From: Pirellulales bacterium
Lineage (GTDB): Bacteria > Planctomycetota > Planctomycetia > Pirellulales > Thermoguttaceae
Assembly (NCBI GenBank): GCA_016931995.1
Contig: JAFGDS010000001.1
Span: 1-44,808, forward strand
Length of the DNA stretch: 44,808 bases
Direction of reading: 5' to 3'
Within the stretch, counting starts at the first letter, position 1, and every line of letters begins with the position of its first letter. The position numbers were made by a program, and so were the translations under genes. Positions 25,960-33,650 of the stretch are shown here, piece by piece. Below the pieces are notes generated by a model. That model did not search any database. It was given only the letters and a program-made list of their open reading frames with translations, and had not been told where the DNA came from.

Positions 25960-27002
25960 GGTCGTGCTCCCAATAGCGCTCGGGCGGTCGTGTCGATGGC
26001 CTCGCGTGGGCCGCGGAACGCCCAGACCTGCGAGACGTCCTCGCCGAGCCGCGGATCGGGCGGCGCGCCCAGGGCCGGGGCGTGATACTCCAACTCGCAG
26101 AAGCTGCCAAAGTCCGGCTCGTCCACGCGGCACATCTGGAAACAGTAGCCCTCGTCCTCCAGGTCCGGCCGCTGCACGTCCACGTACCGCCCTGAGGGAT
26201 TCACGAAGAAGTTGCGGATGACGAGCGACCACCGGTCGCGATCGCCATACACGTATCCCGCCCGGCCGCACAGCGCGGCCGCCTTGATCGCGATTTTATG
26301 CGACCCGCTGAAGTTGACCTTCACGCGCAACAGGCGATCGTCCACGACAAGACTGTCTGACGGCACGTCGCCGAAGCATTTTTGCGGCGCGCTGGGGGCA
26401 TAAAGCGGCACGAGCATCTCGCCGCCGGGCGGAAGCTGCACGAGGTTCCAGATGCCCACGGCCGGCGGCTCGGCGTCGAGCGACCGCAGCGCCACCCGCT
26501 GCGTGTAGCCGGCGTAGTCGAGCCGTGCGGCGACGTCGGACAACTCCCGCTGGCACCGCAGCGGATGGGTGGCCGGGCCAAACCACTTGGTCAGCTCCAA
26601 CCAAACGTCGGCGCCCGTCCGCGCCAGGTGCAGCGTCATTTGCCGGGAGAGCTGGCATCCGCCGCCGACGCGATCTACCCGGTAGTCGCTCATGTCGAGT
26701 TCGCGCGGCTGCCAGTATTGCGTGAACGTGGCGTCGCGATAGAACGTGTCCAGCTCGGGCGCGATCCACGTGCGATCGCCGCCCGTGTTGTGCCAACCGT
26801 CGCCGGCGAAGTACGCCTTGGCGGCTTCCGCGTTTTGCAGGGCGTTATTCGTCCAGAAGAAATTGCCCTCGTCGCTCGGCGCGAACAACCCCAGCACGCG
26901 GGCGCCGTAGGGCAGCAGGGCCAGACGCGTGCCGTCGGGCAGGGCAACGTTCTCGGTCGGCTTGCCGGCGGCGGCGAGAACTTGCGAAAGAGCGTCGGAC
27001 AT
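25956..27002 (-). CDS. galactose-mutarotase-like protein (DUF6786 type suspected)
   Basis: The product has 348 residues with a beta-rich pattern and repeated FFW, WIAPELD, LELTKWFGP and YAGYTQRV segments that resemble aldose-1-epimerase-fold proteins. I associate the opening LPDGTRLALLPYGARVLGLF and TGGDRTWIAPE with the domain family DUF6786, but I am not certain of the number. No signal peptide is present, so it is cytoplasmic. GGGAG lies 9 bases upstream of the ATG. It is coupled to the MBL hydrolase (ATGA overlap) and follows the KDPG-type aldolase by 21 bp; a sugar-anomer or sugar-acid handling role is inferred. Confidence 0.72.
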   Translation of the reverse strand: MSDALSQVLAAAGKPTENVALPDGTRLALLPYGARVLGLFAPSDEGNFFWTNNALQNAEAAKAYFAGDGWHNTGGDRTWIAPELDTFYRDATFTQYWQPRELDMSDYRVDRVGGGCQLSRQMTLHLARTGADVWLELTKWFGPATHPLRCQRELSDVAARLDYAGYTQRVALRSLDAEPPAVGIWNLVQLPPGGEMLVPLYAPSAPQKCFGDVPSDSLVVDDRLLRVKVNFSGSHKIAIKAAALCGRAGYVYGDRDRWSLVIRNFFVNPSGRYVDVQRPDLEDEGYCFQMCRVDEPDFGSFCELEYHAPALGAPPDPRLGEDVSQVWAFRGPREAIDTTARALLGARP

Positions 27003-27023
27003 GGAGCGTTCTCCCGTGTGTGT

Positions 27024-27674
27024 TCACCTTCTCGCCCGGGCGGCCCGCACGGCTTCGACCCACCGCGCGGCGGTCCGGGTGATGGTTTGGCAATCGCCGG
27101 CCGCGTAGGCCGCTGGCTCCAGCCCGTTGGCCAGGAACGTAACGACGTCGGCCCCGTGGGTGACGTAGTCGCCGACGTTCTCCAACGTCATACCACCGGC
27201 GGCCATCAGGCACAAGCCGGGCAGCGGCCCGAGCACGCTGGAAAAGAACGTCGGCCCCACGCAGTCGGCGGGGAAGATCTTGATCACGTCGGCGCCGAGC
27301 CTGACGGCTTCCATGATCTCGTTGGGCGTCATGGCGCCGACCACGCTGGCCAGCCCGTGGCGCTGGCAGGCTTCGATCATTTTCGCCTCGCAGCCCGGGC
27401 TGGCGATGAACTTGGCTCCGGCGCGAGCGGCCCTTTCGACCGTCTCGCCGTCGCGCGCCGTGCCCAGACCCAGCAACAGATCGCCGGGCAGGCTCTTTGC
27501 GCCTTGCTCGACGAGTCCCAGCGAATTCGGCATGGTCGTCGTGTACTCGACGCACGCGATGCCCGCGTCGTAAAACGCCTTCGTGGCCGGAAGAAGATGC
27601 CGTGCGTCGTCCGTGCGAAACACGGGCAGGATGCCCGAGGCGCACATGCGGTCGATCACGTCTTGCTTGTTCAT
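27024..27674 (-). CDS. eda: KDPG/KHG-type class I aldolase
   Basis: A TIM-barrel aldolase of 216 residues that splits 2-keto-3-deoxy-6-phosphogluconate (or the galactonate analogue) to pyruvate and glyceraldehyde 3-phosphate. The Schiff-base lysine is in DVIKIFPAD (about 136-144) and the catalytic Glu in CVEYTTTMP. FIASPGCEAKMIEAC and MAAGGMTLENV complete the phosphate-site pattern. The KdgK-like kinase at 32490 could make its substrate. The first gene of a run of three closely spaced minus-strand genes (aldolase, mutarotase-like, MBL hydrolase). AAGG is 11 bases upstream of the ATG. Confidence 0.93.
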   Translation of the reverse strand: MNKQDVIDRMCASGILPVFRTDDARHLLPATKAFYDAGIACVEYTTTMPNSLGLVEQGAKSLPGDLLLGLGTARDGETVERAARAGAKFIASPGCEAKMIEACQRHGLASVVGAMTPNEIMEAVRLGADVIKIFPADCVGPTFFSSVLGPLPGLCLMAAGGMTLENVGDYVTHGADVVTFLANGLEPAAYAAGDCQTITRTAARWVEAVRAARARR

Positions 27675-27718
27675 ACGTCAGTAAGCCTTGTCTTGCATGG
27701 AGAACCTAGGGCGATATC

Positions 27719-27791
27719 GTCATGCCGAGCGAAGCGAAGCATCTGGAGTGTGGCAAGGCCGACGAGATCCTTCGCTTCGCTCAGGCTGACA
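27719..27791 (+). repeat. GTCATGCCGAGCGAAGCGAAG repeat (family D), copy 1
   Basis: The element opens with CGTCATGCCGAGCGAAGCGA and ends with TTCGCTTCGCTCAGGCTGAC. The ends are imperfect inverted repeats of each other around a variable centre of about 20 bp. It fills most of the gap between the aldolase and the first URO-D gene. Further copies are at 33553-33626 and 34971-35044. Similar GAGCGAAGCGAAGGATCT elements are known from many bacterial genomes. Confidence 0.88.
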
Positions 27792-27809
27792 TAAAGTATG
27801 CATCGGATA

Positions 27810-28955
27810 CTATCGCAGATTATGAAGGGGATAGCGCCCCGCCTGGTCGATTTCGTCGCGCATGGCCAGGATGTTCTCGGGCGGCACGTCCGGCTGGATG
27901 CAATGGACGGCCGCGGCAATGTAGCCGCCGCCGGGCGCCAGGTCGCGGATCCGCCGGCGGACTTCCGCGCGGACCTCATCGGTCGTGCCGCGCGGCAACA
28001 CCCTTTGCGTGTCAATCCCGCCACAAAACGACAGCCGATCGCCGAACTCGCGTTTCAGCCGGGCCGTGTCGCCCATGACGCCGGCCGAGACCTGCACCGG
28101 ATTGACGATATCCACGCCGATCTCGGCCAGGTCGCCCAGCATCGGATAGATGTTGCCGCAGGAGTGGAGGAAGATCTTGGCCTTGGTTCCCCGCTTGATC
28201 GCCGCGTAGAGTTCCGCCTGATGGGGCTTGATTAGCCGACGATACAACGCGGGCGACATCAGGGGCCCTTGGGTCATGCCCAGGTCGTCGGCCACGACGA
28301 AAACGTCGGCCCAGGGGCCGGCCTCGCGGAGTAGGGCGTCGACAAAGGGAATCAACATTTCCTTGAGCTTCGTCAAGAGCGCCGTGAAGAACTCCTCGTT
28401 GGCGGCCATGTCCATGAGGAGCGTGTCGATGCGCCGCAGGCAACACGCCTGCTCGAAGAGCGAGATGCCGGTGAACAATACAGTGGCATAGCCGGCCTCC
28501 TGGACGGCCTTGGCCCGGTCGGCCAGCCCGTCGAATCGGCCCGGCGGCGTCAGATCCGGCCAGGCAAAGCGGTCCAGGTCGTCAACCGTCGAGTCCTGCA
28601 ACGGCGCCTTGGCCATCTCGAAGTAGAGGCTGCCCGGCGAGCGGGCCCACGTGATGCCCCAGTCGTCGATCATGGCATCTTCGGAGATCTCCTTGCGGAG
28701 CGACGAGGCGGCCGGTCCGGGGGCCACGGCGCGGGCGTCGCTGCCCAGACGTTCGAGGACCTTCTCGTCGGGCCAAACGTACTGGAACTGTTTGGAGAAC
28801 CACCGCGGCGGGGCGCGGCGCGCGCCGAGATGCCTCGCGAGCCGGTCGTAGCCCGGCCCGAGGATCGACGTCACGCCCGACGTGCCGAAGAAAAACGGCA
28901 CGCGGTCCGGCTCCTCGTGGTTTATCGCCATGAGCACGCGCTCGCGGGAAGTCAT
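27810..28955 (-). CDS. URO-D superfamily protein 1 (MtaA-like, zinc ligands retained)
   Basis: The product has 381 residues: RERVLMAINHEEPDRVPFFF is the standard opening of uroporphyrinogen-decarboxylase/methyltransferase-fold proteins. In MtaA-type corrinoid methyltransferases zinc is bound by H-x-C and a distant C; here LHSCGN and VHCIQPDVPPEN keep these residues. True HemE is unlikely in a sugar cluster and in this divergent form. A methyltransferase-like or unknown reaction on a sugar-derived substrate is possible. ATG 28955 has GGA 7 bases upstream; ATG 28961 (two residues longer) abuts it. It is paired with a second URO-D gene (29160). Confidence 0.85.
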   Translation of the reverse strand: MTSRERVLMAINHEEPDRVPFFFGTSGVTSILGPGYDRLARHLGARRAPPRWFSKQFQYVWPDEKVLERLGSDARAVAPGPAASSLRKEISEDAMIDDWGITWARSPGSLYFEMAKAPLQDSTVDDLDRFAWPDLTPPGRFDGLADRAKAVQEAGYATVLFTGISLFEQACCLRRIDTLLMDMAANEEFFTALLTKLKEMLIPFVDALLREAGPWADVFVVADDLGMTQGPLMSPALYRRLIKPHQAELYAAIKRGTKAKIFLHSCGNIYPMLGDLAEIGVDIVNPVQVSAGVMGDTARLKREFGDRLSFCGGIDTQRVLPRGTTDEVRAEVRRRIRDLAPGGGYIAAAVHCIQPDVPPENILAMRDEIDQAGRYPLHNLR

Positions 28956-28993
28956 TGTCATTTCCGTTTGTCCGAAATCCCATGCCCGAGTGC

Positions 28994-29049
28994 CACTGGC
29001 TCCGCCAGCGCCGTCGTCTCACGGCATGTTCGCACTGGCAGAGCCAGTG
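28994..29049. repeat. pair of family A palindromes
   Basis: CACTGGCTCCGCCAGCG at 28994-29010 (two base changes) and CACTGGCAGAGCCAGTG at 29033-29049. Being themselves palindromic and in opposite orientation, the two can also pair with each other to give one longer stem. They are in the gap between the two URO-D genes. Confidence 0.85.
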
Positions 29050-29070
29050 GCACGCCTTTGGGCCGGGTGC

Positions 29071-29133
29071 CATGGCCACGCTCGCGTGGCCATGTGACGT
29101 GGATACAACATGCCCACGACAAGCGTGGGCATG
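29071..29133. repeat. double-hairpin repeat (family B), copy 2
   Basis: CATGGCCACG/CGTGGCCATG at 29071-29080 and 29085-29094 (loop CTCG), and CATGCCCACG/CGTGGGCATG at 29109-29118 and 29124-29133. The same order and near-identical spacing are seen in the copy at 15289-15358. The outer flanks GGGTGC and GCACCC extend the symmetry to about 29065-29139. Confidence 0.88.
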
Positions 29134-29159
29134 GCACCCACCATCCTTTTATCATGAAG

Positions 29160-30278
29160 TTACCCGTACGTCCCCATGGCCAGGCCCGTCTCGACGAAAT
29201 GCTTGTACGTCGCGTAATCCACCTGAGGCGGCACGCTGTGGTCCACCTGCAAAACGTATCCGCCGCCAGCCATCGCCTGCGGGAGCCTGCCGGCCAGCTC
29301 GCGCTCGACCCGCGCGAGGTCGTTCGAGATCAGCTCGCGGGCGTCCATGCCGCCGATCAGGGCGATTTGTTCTCCGTGGAGCCGCTTGATCTTGACCAGA
29401 TCCATGCCGGCCTTGACCTCGAGCGGCTGGAGGCAATCGACGCCCGCTTCGATCAGGCTGGGCACGAGCGATTCGACGAGGCCGTCGGTGTGCAGGATCA
29501 CCGGCAGGCCGCGGCCGTGGGCGAAGTCGATCAATTGCTTGTGCGACGGGAAGATCATTTCGCGGTACATCGCCGGCGACATGAACGGGCGGTGCTTGAA
29601 CCCCAGATCGTCCCACAACCACATGCCGTCGGGCAGGCCCTCGCGCTCGAAAAGCAACGCCAGAAGGTCGATGGTCGCGCGGGTGTACACGTCGCCCATG
29701 TCGCGGACCCAGTCCGGGTCGGTCGCCATGGCCGTGAGAATGGTCTCGTGGCCGCACAGCTCGTTCAGCGTGTCGAACGCGGCCAGGACGCCGGCGGTGA
29801 AGAAGACGCCTTTCCGCTCGCAGTCCGCCCGCAGGGCGCGATAGTTTGCCAGATCGAGGCGGCGTTCATAAGCGTCCGTATTCGTCAAGCGGGGCCGAAT
29901 GTGTTCCCGCCAGGCCGCTCGCGACTTCACGAGATAATCGACGTGCTCGGGCGCGCCGGAGCCGTCTTTGCACCACCGCAAGAGCGCGCCGTTGCCGTTG
30001 CGCACGAGTCGGACGTCGTCCGTTTCCTCGACGATCTGGTCGCCGGCATCCAGATCGGCGATCAGGTTGACCAGTCGCCACGCCGCGGGCGTCATGGCCC
30101 CGCCGGTTCGCAAGAGGTCCAGGCCGAAGTGCTCGCCGACCGTCTCGGGCCGCTCGATATGTCCCTCCGCGGCCCAGCGATCCGCCGTTTCGCGCCAGAA
30201 GACCTCGAACAGCCCGATCCGGTCCACCGGCTCGCGCCGGAGGATGCGACCGATTCGTTCTTTGCCGGTAAGGGTCAT
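29160..30278 (-). CDS. URO-D superfamily protein 2 (zinc-ligand cysteines absent)
   Basis: The 372-residue product opens with LTGKERIGRILRREPVDRIG, typical of the URO-D/MtaA superfamily. Where protein 1 has HSCG this one has HTDG, and the second cysteine region reads VDHSVPPQVDYATY without Cys. The two neighbours are therefore not functional duplicates. DHSVPP endings are common in planctomycete URO-D paralogues of unknown function. The ATG follows the stop of the Ldh2 gene by 5 bp, with AAGGGG about 9 bases upstream inside that gene. It probably acts in the cytoplasm on an intermediate of this cluster; not known. Confidence 0.85.
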   Translation of the reverse strand: MTLTGKERIGRILRREPVDRIGLFEVFWRETADRWAAEGHIERPETVGEHFGLDLLRTGGAMTPAAWRLVNLIADLDAGDQIVEETDDVRLVRNGNGALLRWCKDGSGAPEHVDYLVKSRAAWREHIRPRLTNTDAYERRLDLANYRALRADCERKGVFFTAGVLAAFDTLNELCGHETILTAMATDPDWVRDMGDVYTRATIDLLALLFEREGLPDGMWLWDDLGFKHRPFMSPAMYREMIFPSHKQLIDFAHGRGLPVILHTDGLVESLVPSLIEAGVDCLQPLEVKAGMDLVKIKRLHGEQIALIGGMDARELISNDLARVERELAGRLPQAMAGGGYVLQVDHSVPPQVDYATYKHFVETGLAMGTYG

Positions 30279-30283
30279 GCGGG

Positions 30284-31357
30284 TCACCCCTTGCCCAACC
30301 ACGGCGCGGCGATATCGAGCAGCTCGGCCAGCTCGCGGAGGCTGGCGACGACGTCCTCCGGCAGGTCGATCCCCTGGGCCACGGCGCGGCGGTGCCGGTC
30401 CCACTCCATTTCGCCCGGCACGTAGAGGCGATCCACGCCGTCGGCCTTGGGTGTTTCGTGGATGTCGCGGATGAGCTGGTCCACGCGATCCTTGAACGCG
30501 TCGAGCGACGTGATGGCCGCGACGTTGAAGGCCAGAAAGGCCCCGCCGTGATGGGTGGCCAGCGACGGGTCGTGATCGACCCAGTTCACCAGGTCGTACA
30601 TCGCGCCCGTTCCGGTCAAAATGCCGGCGAGGTGCTCGATCATCATGGCCAGGCCGTAGCCCTTGTGGCCGGCGAAGGGCAGCAGAAACGCGGCGTGGGG
30701 ATACAGGAACGGATTGGTGGTGGGCACGCCGTTGGTATCGACCATCCACGTGTCGGGCACGGTCTCGCGGTGCATCTGGGCGATGCGCACTTTGCCGCCG
30801 GCCACGGTGCTCGAGGCGATGTCGAGGAAGATGGGCGGCTCCCTGCCGGCGGGCACGGCGTAGGCGAAGGGATTGGTGCCCAGCACGGCCTTGCGGGCGC
30901 CCAGCACGGCCATGCTCGGGTAGTCGTTGGCCATGGCCAGGCCGATCATGTCGGCCCTGGCGGCCATCAGGGCGTAGTAGCCGGCGGCGCCGAAATGGCA
31001 GCTATTGCGCGCCCCGGCGTAGCCCACGCCCGCGGTCTTGGCCTTTTCGATGGCCTTGTTCATGGCCAGCACGGACGTGACCATACCCAGACCCGACTGG
31101 CCGTCAAGGATAGCCCAGGCCGGTCCCTCGCGCTCGACCCTGGGGACGGCATCGGCGCGGATTCCGCCCGCCTGAAGCCGGCGGACGTAACCCCGCAGCA
31201 GCTTCGTGCCGTGGGTGAACACGCCAAAGGCGTCGGTCGTCACCAATACGTTGGCCGACAGCCGCGCGCCCGCCTCCTCGACGCCGCATTTGCGCAGCGC
31301 CGCGTGGCAGAAATCCTCCAGCTCGGTAACCGATACTTTCGTGGCGGTTTGCTCCAT
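30284..31357 (-). CDS. malate/lactate dehydrogenase family (Ldh2/AllD/YlbC type) oxidoreductase
   Basis: A 357-residue NAD(P)-dependent dehydrogenase of the Ldh_2 family: SANVLVTTDAFGVFTHG, NSCHFGAAGYYALMAA, GTNPFAYAVPAG and GHKGYGLAMMIE are all family signatures. Members oxidise 2-hydroxyacids such as L-malate, L-lactate, ureidoglycolate or 2,3-diketogulonate. Next to a BMC and FAH route that release lactate, oxidation of L-lactate to pyruvate, or regeneration of NAD+, is a reasonable role. ATG 31357 is preferred over 31360 since AGGAG is 6 bases from the former. It begins 9 bp after the stop of the D-2-hydroxyacid dehydrogenase. Confidence 0.93.
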   Translation of the reverse strand: MEQTATKVSVTELEDFCHAALRKCGVEEAGARLSANVLVTTDAFGVFTHGTKLLRGYVRRLQAGGIRADAVPRVEREGPAWAILDGQSGLGMVTSVLAMNKAIEKAKTAGVGYAGARNSCHFGAAGYYALMAARADMIGLAMANDYPSMAVLGARKAVLGTNPFAYAVPAGREPPIFLDIASSTVAGGKVRIAQMHRETVPDTWMVDTNGVPTTNPFLYPHAAFLLPFAGHKGYGLAMMIEHLAGILTGTGAMYDLVNWVDHDPSLATHHGGAFLAFNVAAITSLDAFKDRVDQLIRDIHETPKADGVDRLYVPGEMEWDRHRRAVAQGIDLPEDVVASLRELAELLDIAAPWLGKG

Positions 31358-31366
31358 CATGTGCTC

Positions 31367-32329
31367 CTACACGCCCACGCCGTTGACCACGTTGGGCAGC
31401 TTCTCTCCACGCAGGGCGATGGCGACGGTGGCCACGGCGCTCTCCTTCAGCTTGCAGACCGCCTGGGCGCTGCACGAGGCGACGTGCGAATTGATGACGA
31501 CGTTGTCCAGCGTCCGCAGCGGGTAGTCGGCGCCGGGCGGCTCGGGATCGGTCACGTCCAGCGCGGCGGCCGACACCTGGCCGCTGGCCAGCGCGGCGGC
31601 CAAATCCTCGGTCTTCACCAGCGTTCCGCGCGACGTATTGACGAGCATGACGCCCGGCTTCATCCTGGCCAGATTGTCGGCGTTGATGAGGTAACGCGTC
31701 TTGTCGTTGCTGGGGCAGTGGAGCGTGACCAGATCGCTCGATCGAAGCAGCTCCTCGAGCCCGACCGGCGCGGCGCCCGACGCGCGAATGGCTCCGGCAT
31801 CCACAACGGGGTCGAAAACGAGCACCTTGCACTTGAACGCTCCGAGGCGGGCGACCACCTCGCGGCCGATCCGCCCGAAGCCCACCACGCCCACCGTGAG
31901 ACTCTTCAGGGCGTACATCGCGCCGGACGGCACGGCCAGTCCCCAGCCGCCGGAGCGGACCTTCGCGGCGTTGGCGGTGATCTTGCGCGTCAGGTCGAGG
32001 ATCATGGCCATGGCGTGGTCGGCCACCTCGTCGATGCAGTAGTCGGGCACGTTGCAGACGGGAATCCCCCGCGCGGCCGCGGCGGCCAGATCAACGTTAT
32101 CGACGCCGATTCCGTAGCGGACGATCACCCGGTTCTTGGTCATCGCGCCGATCACGGCGGCGTTGACCGGCGCGAACTGGGTGATCACCGCGTCGGCGTC
32201 GCGGACCAGGGCGATCCGCTCCTCCTCGGATCCGGTCCGCATGGCCGCGAGCTCGCAGCCCGCGGCGTCGCAGAAGGCCTGCTCGATCGAGAGATCTTCA
32301 AAAGCGTAGTCGGTAATGGCAACTTTCAT
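31367..32329 (-). CDS. D-2-hydroxyacid dehydrogenase (CtBP/phosphoglycerate dehydrogenase type)
   Basis: A 320-residue NAD-dependent dehydrogenase: Rossmann motif VGVVGFGRIGREV (about 144-156), active-site Arg in LVNTSRGTLV, Glu in DVTDPEP and His in INSHVAS. The opening MKVAITDYAFEDLSIEQ and the N-terminal domain resemble the C-terminal-binding-protein subgroup. Substrates could be D-lactate, glyoxylate/hydroxypyruvate or 2-keto-3-deoxy acids. It is followed closely by the Ldh2 gene, so enzymes of both stereochemistries are encoded together, possibly to handle D- and L-hydroxyacids from the same sugars. Confidence 0.92.
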   Translation of the reverse strand: MKVAITDYAFEDLSIEQAFCDAAGCELAAMRTGSEEERIALVRDADAVITQFAPVNAAVIGAMTKNRVIVRYGIGVDNVDLAAAAARGIPVCNVPDYCIDEVADHAMAMILDLTRKITANAAKVRSGGWGLAVPSGAMYALKSLTVGVVGFGRIGREVVARLGAFKCKVLVFDPVVDAGAIRASGAAPVGLEELLRSSDLVTLHCPSNDKTRYLINADNLARMKPGVMLVNTSRGTLVKTEDLAAALASGQVSAAALDVTDPEPPGADYPLRTLDNVVINSHVASCSAQAVCKLKESAVATVAIALRGEKLPNVVNGVGV

Positions 32330-32389
32330 GGTTTTGGCTCAAACGTTCGTGTGTGGTGCTCAGCAACAACAAGGTATCGGCAAGTGTGC

Positions 32390-32446
32390 CACTGGCTCTG
32401 CCAGTGCATGATTCCCTGCATTGTTTCAGCACTGGCAAAGCCAGTG
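32390..32446. repeat. pair of family A palindromes
   Basis: CACTGGCTCTGCCAGTG at 32390-32406 and CACTGGCAAAGCCAGTG at 32430-32446, in opposite orientation and 23 bp apart, the same spacing as the pair at 28994-29049. They occupy the gap between the PfkB kinase and the D-2-hydroxyacid dehydrogenase. Confidence 0.88.
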
Positions 32447-32489
32447 GCACTCGGGTTGACCTTTCATTCAATGGCGTCAATTGGATAAA

Positions 32490-33521
32490 CTACCGTTGAA
32501 CGCGGCCGGAATCATTGCCCGCGAGGAGATGTTCGACTTCCTCTCGGGAGACGAGGTTGAAATCGCCGGGAATTGAATGTTTCAGACAGCCGGCCGCCGC
32601 GGCGAAGTCGATCGTCCGCCGCGGCTCGAAACCGGACAGAAGGCCGAAGATCAGCCCGGCCGCGAAGGCGTCGCCCCCGCCGACGCGATCGACAACGCGG
32701 ATCTCGTACTGCCGGCTGCGGCACAATCCGTCGCGGTGGCACAGCAGGGCCGACCAACGATTGATGGAAGCCGACGGGGCCTCGCGGAACGTCATGGCGA
32801 CGCCGTCGAGGTTGAATCGCCGGCGCGTCAATTCCGCCATGTGTTCATTGCGATCCTGGCCGGTGAGGTCTGGCCGCTCCGACTGGACTCCGAAGATCCG
32901 CTCCGGATCGTCCTTGCCGCAGATCAAGACGTTGACGCGATCCAACAGCGGCGCGAGCACGCGACCGGCCTCCTCCATGCTCCAAAGCTTGCTCCGGTAG
33001 TTGCAGTCGCAACTCACCGTGAGGCCCAACCGTCGGGCGGTCGCCAGTCCGGCGGAAAGCACCTCGACGACCGCGCCGCCCGCCGCCGGCGCCGTGCCCG
33101 AGAAGTGGAACCAGTCCTTGCCGGCGAGGACCGCGTCCCAGTCGAGATCGTCGGGCCGAAGCTGGCGGAAGCTGCTGGGCTGGCGGTCGTAGATCACCTT
33201 GGTGGGACGTTGCGACGCGCCGGCCTCCATGTACAGGAGGCCCAACCGGTCGCCGCCGCGGACTACGTGGTCGGTGTTCACGCCGAACCGCCGCAGGGCG
33301 TTGACGCATGCCTGGCCGATCTCGTGCTCCGGTACCTTCGAGACCACGTTCGCCTCGACGCCGAACTGCGCAAGCGACACGGCCGCATTCGCCTCCGCGC
33401 CGGTGTAGCGGGCGACAAACTCGTCGGCCTGCACCAGGCGGCGGTTTCCCGTTGCGCTAAGGCTCAAAAGCAATTCGCCAAAGGTCACGACTCGTTTCAT
33501 GGACGTCGGACGGTATTCCAT
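32490..33521 (-). CDS. PfkB-family sugar kinase, 2-keto-3-deoxygluconate kinase-like
   Basis: A ribokinase-fold kinase of 343 residues: VTFGELLLSLS, GAEANAAVSLAQFG, VSCDCNYRSKLW (typical of KdgK) and VDRVGGGDAFAAGL with the catalytic Asp; the usual GAGD loop is GGGD here. It would phosphorylate 2-keto-3-deoxy-gluconate or -galactonate for the KDPG-type aldolase at 27024. The start at 33521 has only AGG 7 bases upstream; ATG 33500 (MKRVVTFGE) is an alternative. Family A and D repeats bound it on both sides. Confidence 0.9.
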   Translation of the reverse strand: MEYRPTSMKRVVTFGELLLSLSATGNRRLVQADEFVARYTGAEANAAVSLAQFGVEANVVSKVPEHEIGQACVNALRRFGVNTDHVVRGGDRLGLLYMEAGASQRPTKVIYDRQPSSFRQLRPDDLDWDAVLAGKDWFHFSGTAPAAGGAVVEVLSAGLATARRLGLTVSCDCNYRSKLWSMEEAGRVLAPLLDRVNVLICGKDDPERIFGVQSERPDLTGQDRNEHMAELTRRRFNLDGVAMTFREAPSASINRWSALLCHRDGLCRSRQYEIRVVDRVGGGDAFAAGLIFGLLSGFEPRRTIDFAAAAGCLKHSIPGDFNLVSREEVEHLLAGNDSGRVQR

Positions 33522-33552
33522 CTTGAAGCCTATTGAAGAACTCGAACAACAC

Positions 33553-33626
33553 CGTCATGCCGAGCGAAGCGAAGCATCTGGACTCCTTTGACGCCACCGA
33601 GATCCTTCGCTGCGCTCAGGATGACG
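33553..33626 (+). repeat. family D repeat, copy 2
   Basis: It starts CGTCATGCCGAGCGAAGCGA and ends GAGATCCTTCGCTGCGCTCA then GGATGACG, with a variable centre. It has the same orientation as the copy at 27719 and lies between the RhaT and PfkB genes. Confidence 0.88.
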
Positions 33627-33650
33627 GGCGGTCCGGATGAGGATGGGTTC

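Noticed and set aside
27810-30278. HemE (true uroporphyrinogen decarboxylase) for the two URO-D proteins
   Set aside because: No other haem genes nearby, divergent active-site motifs and two different paralogues in a sugar cluster.
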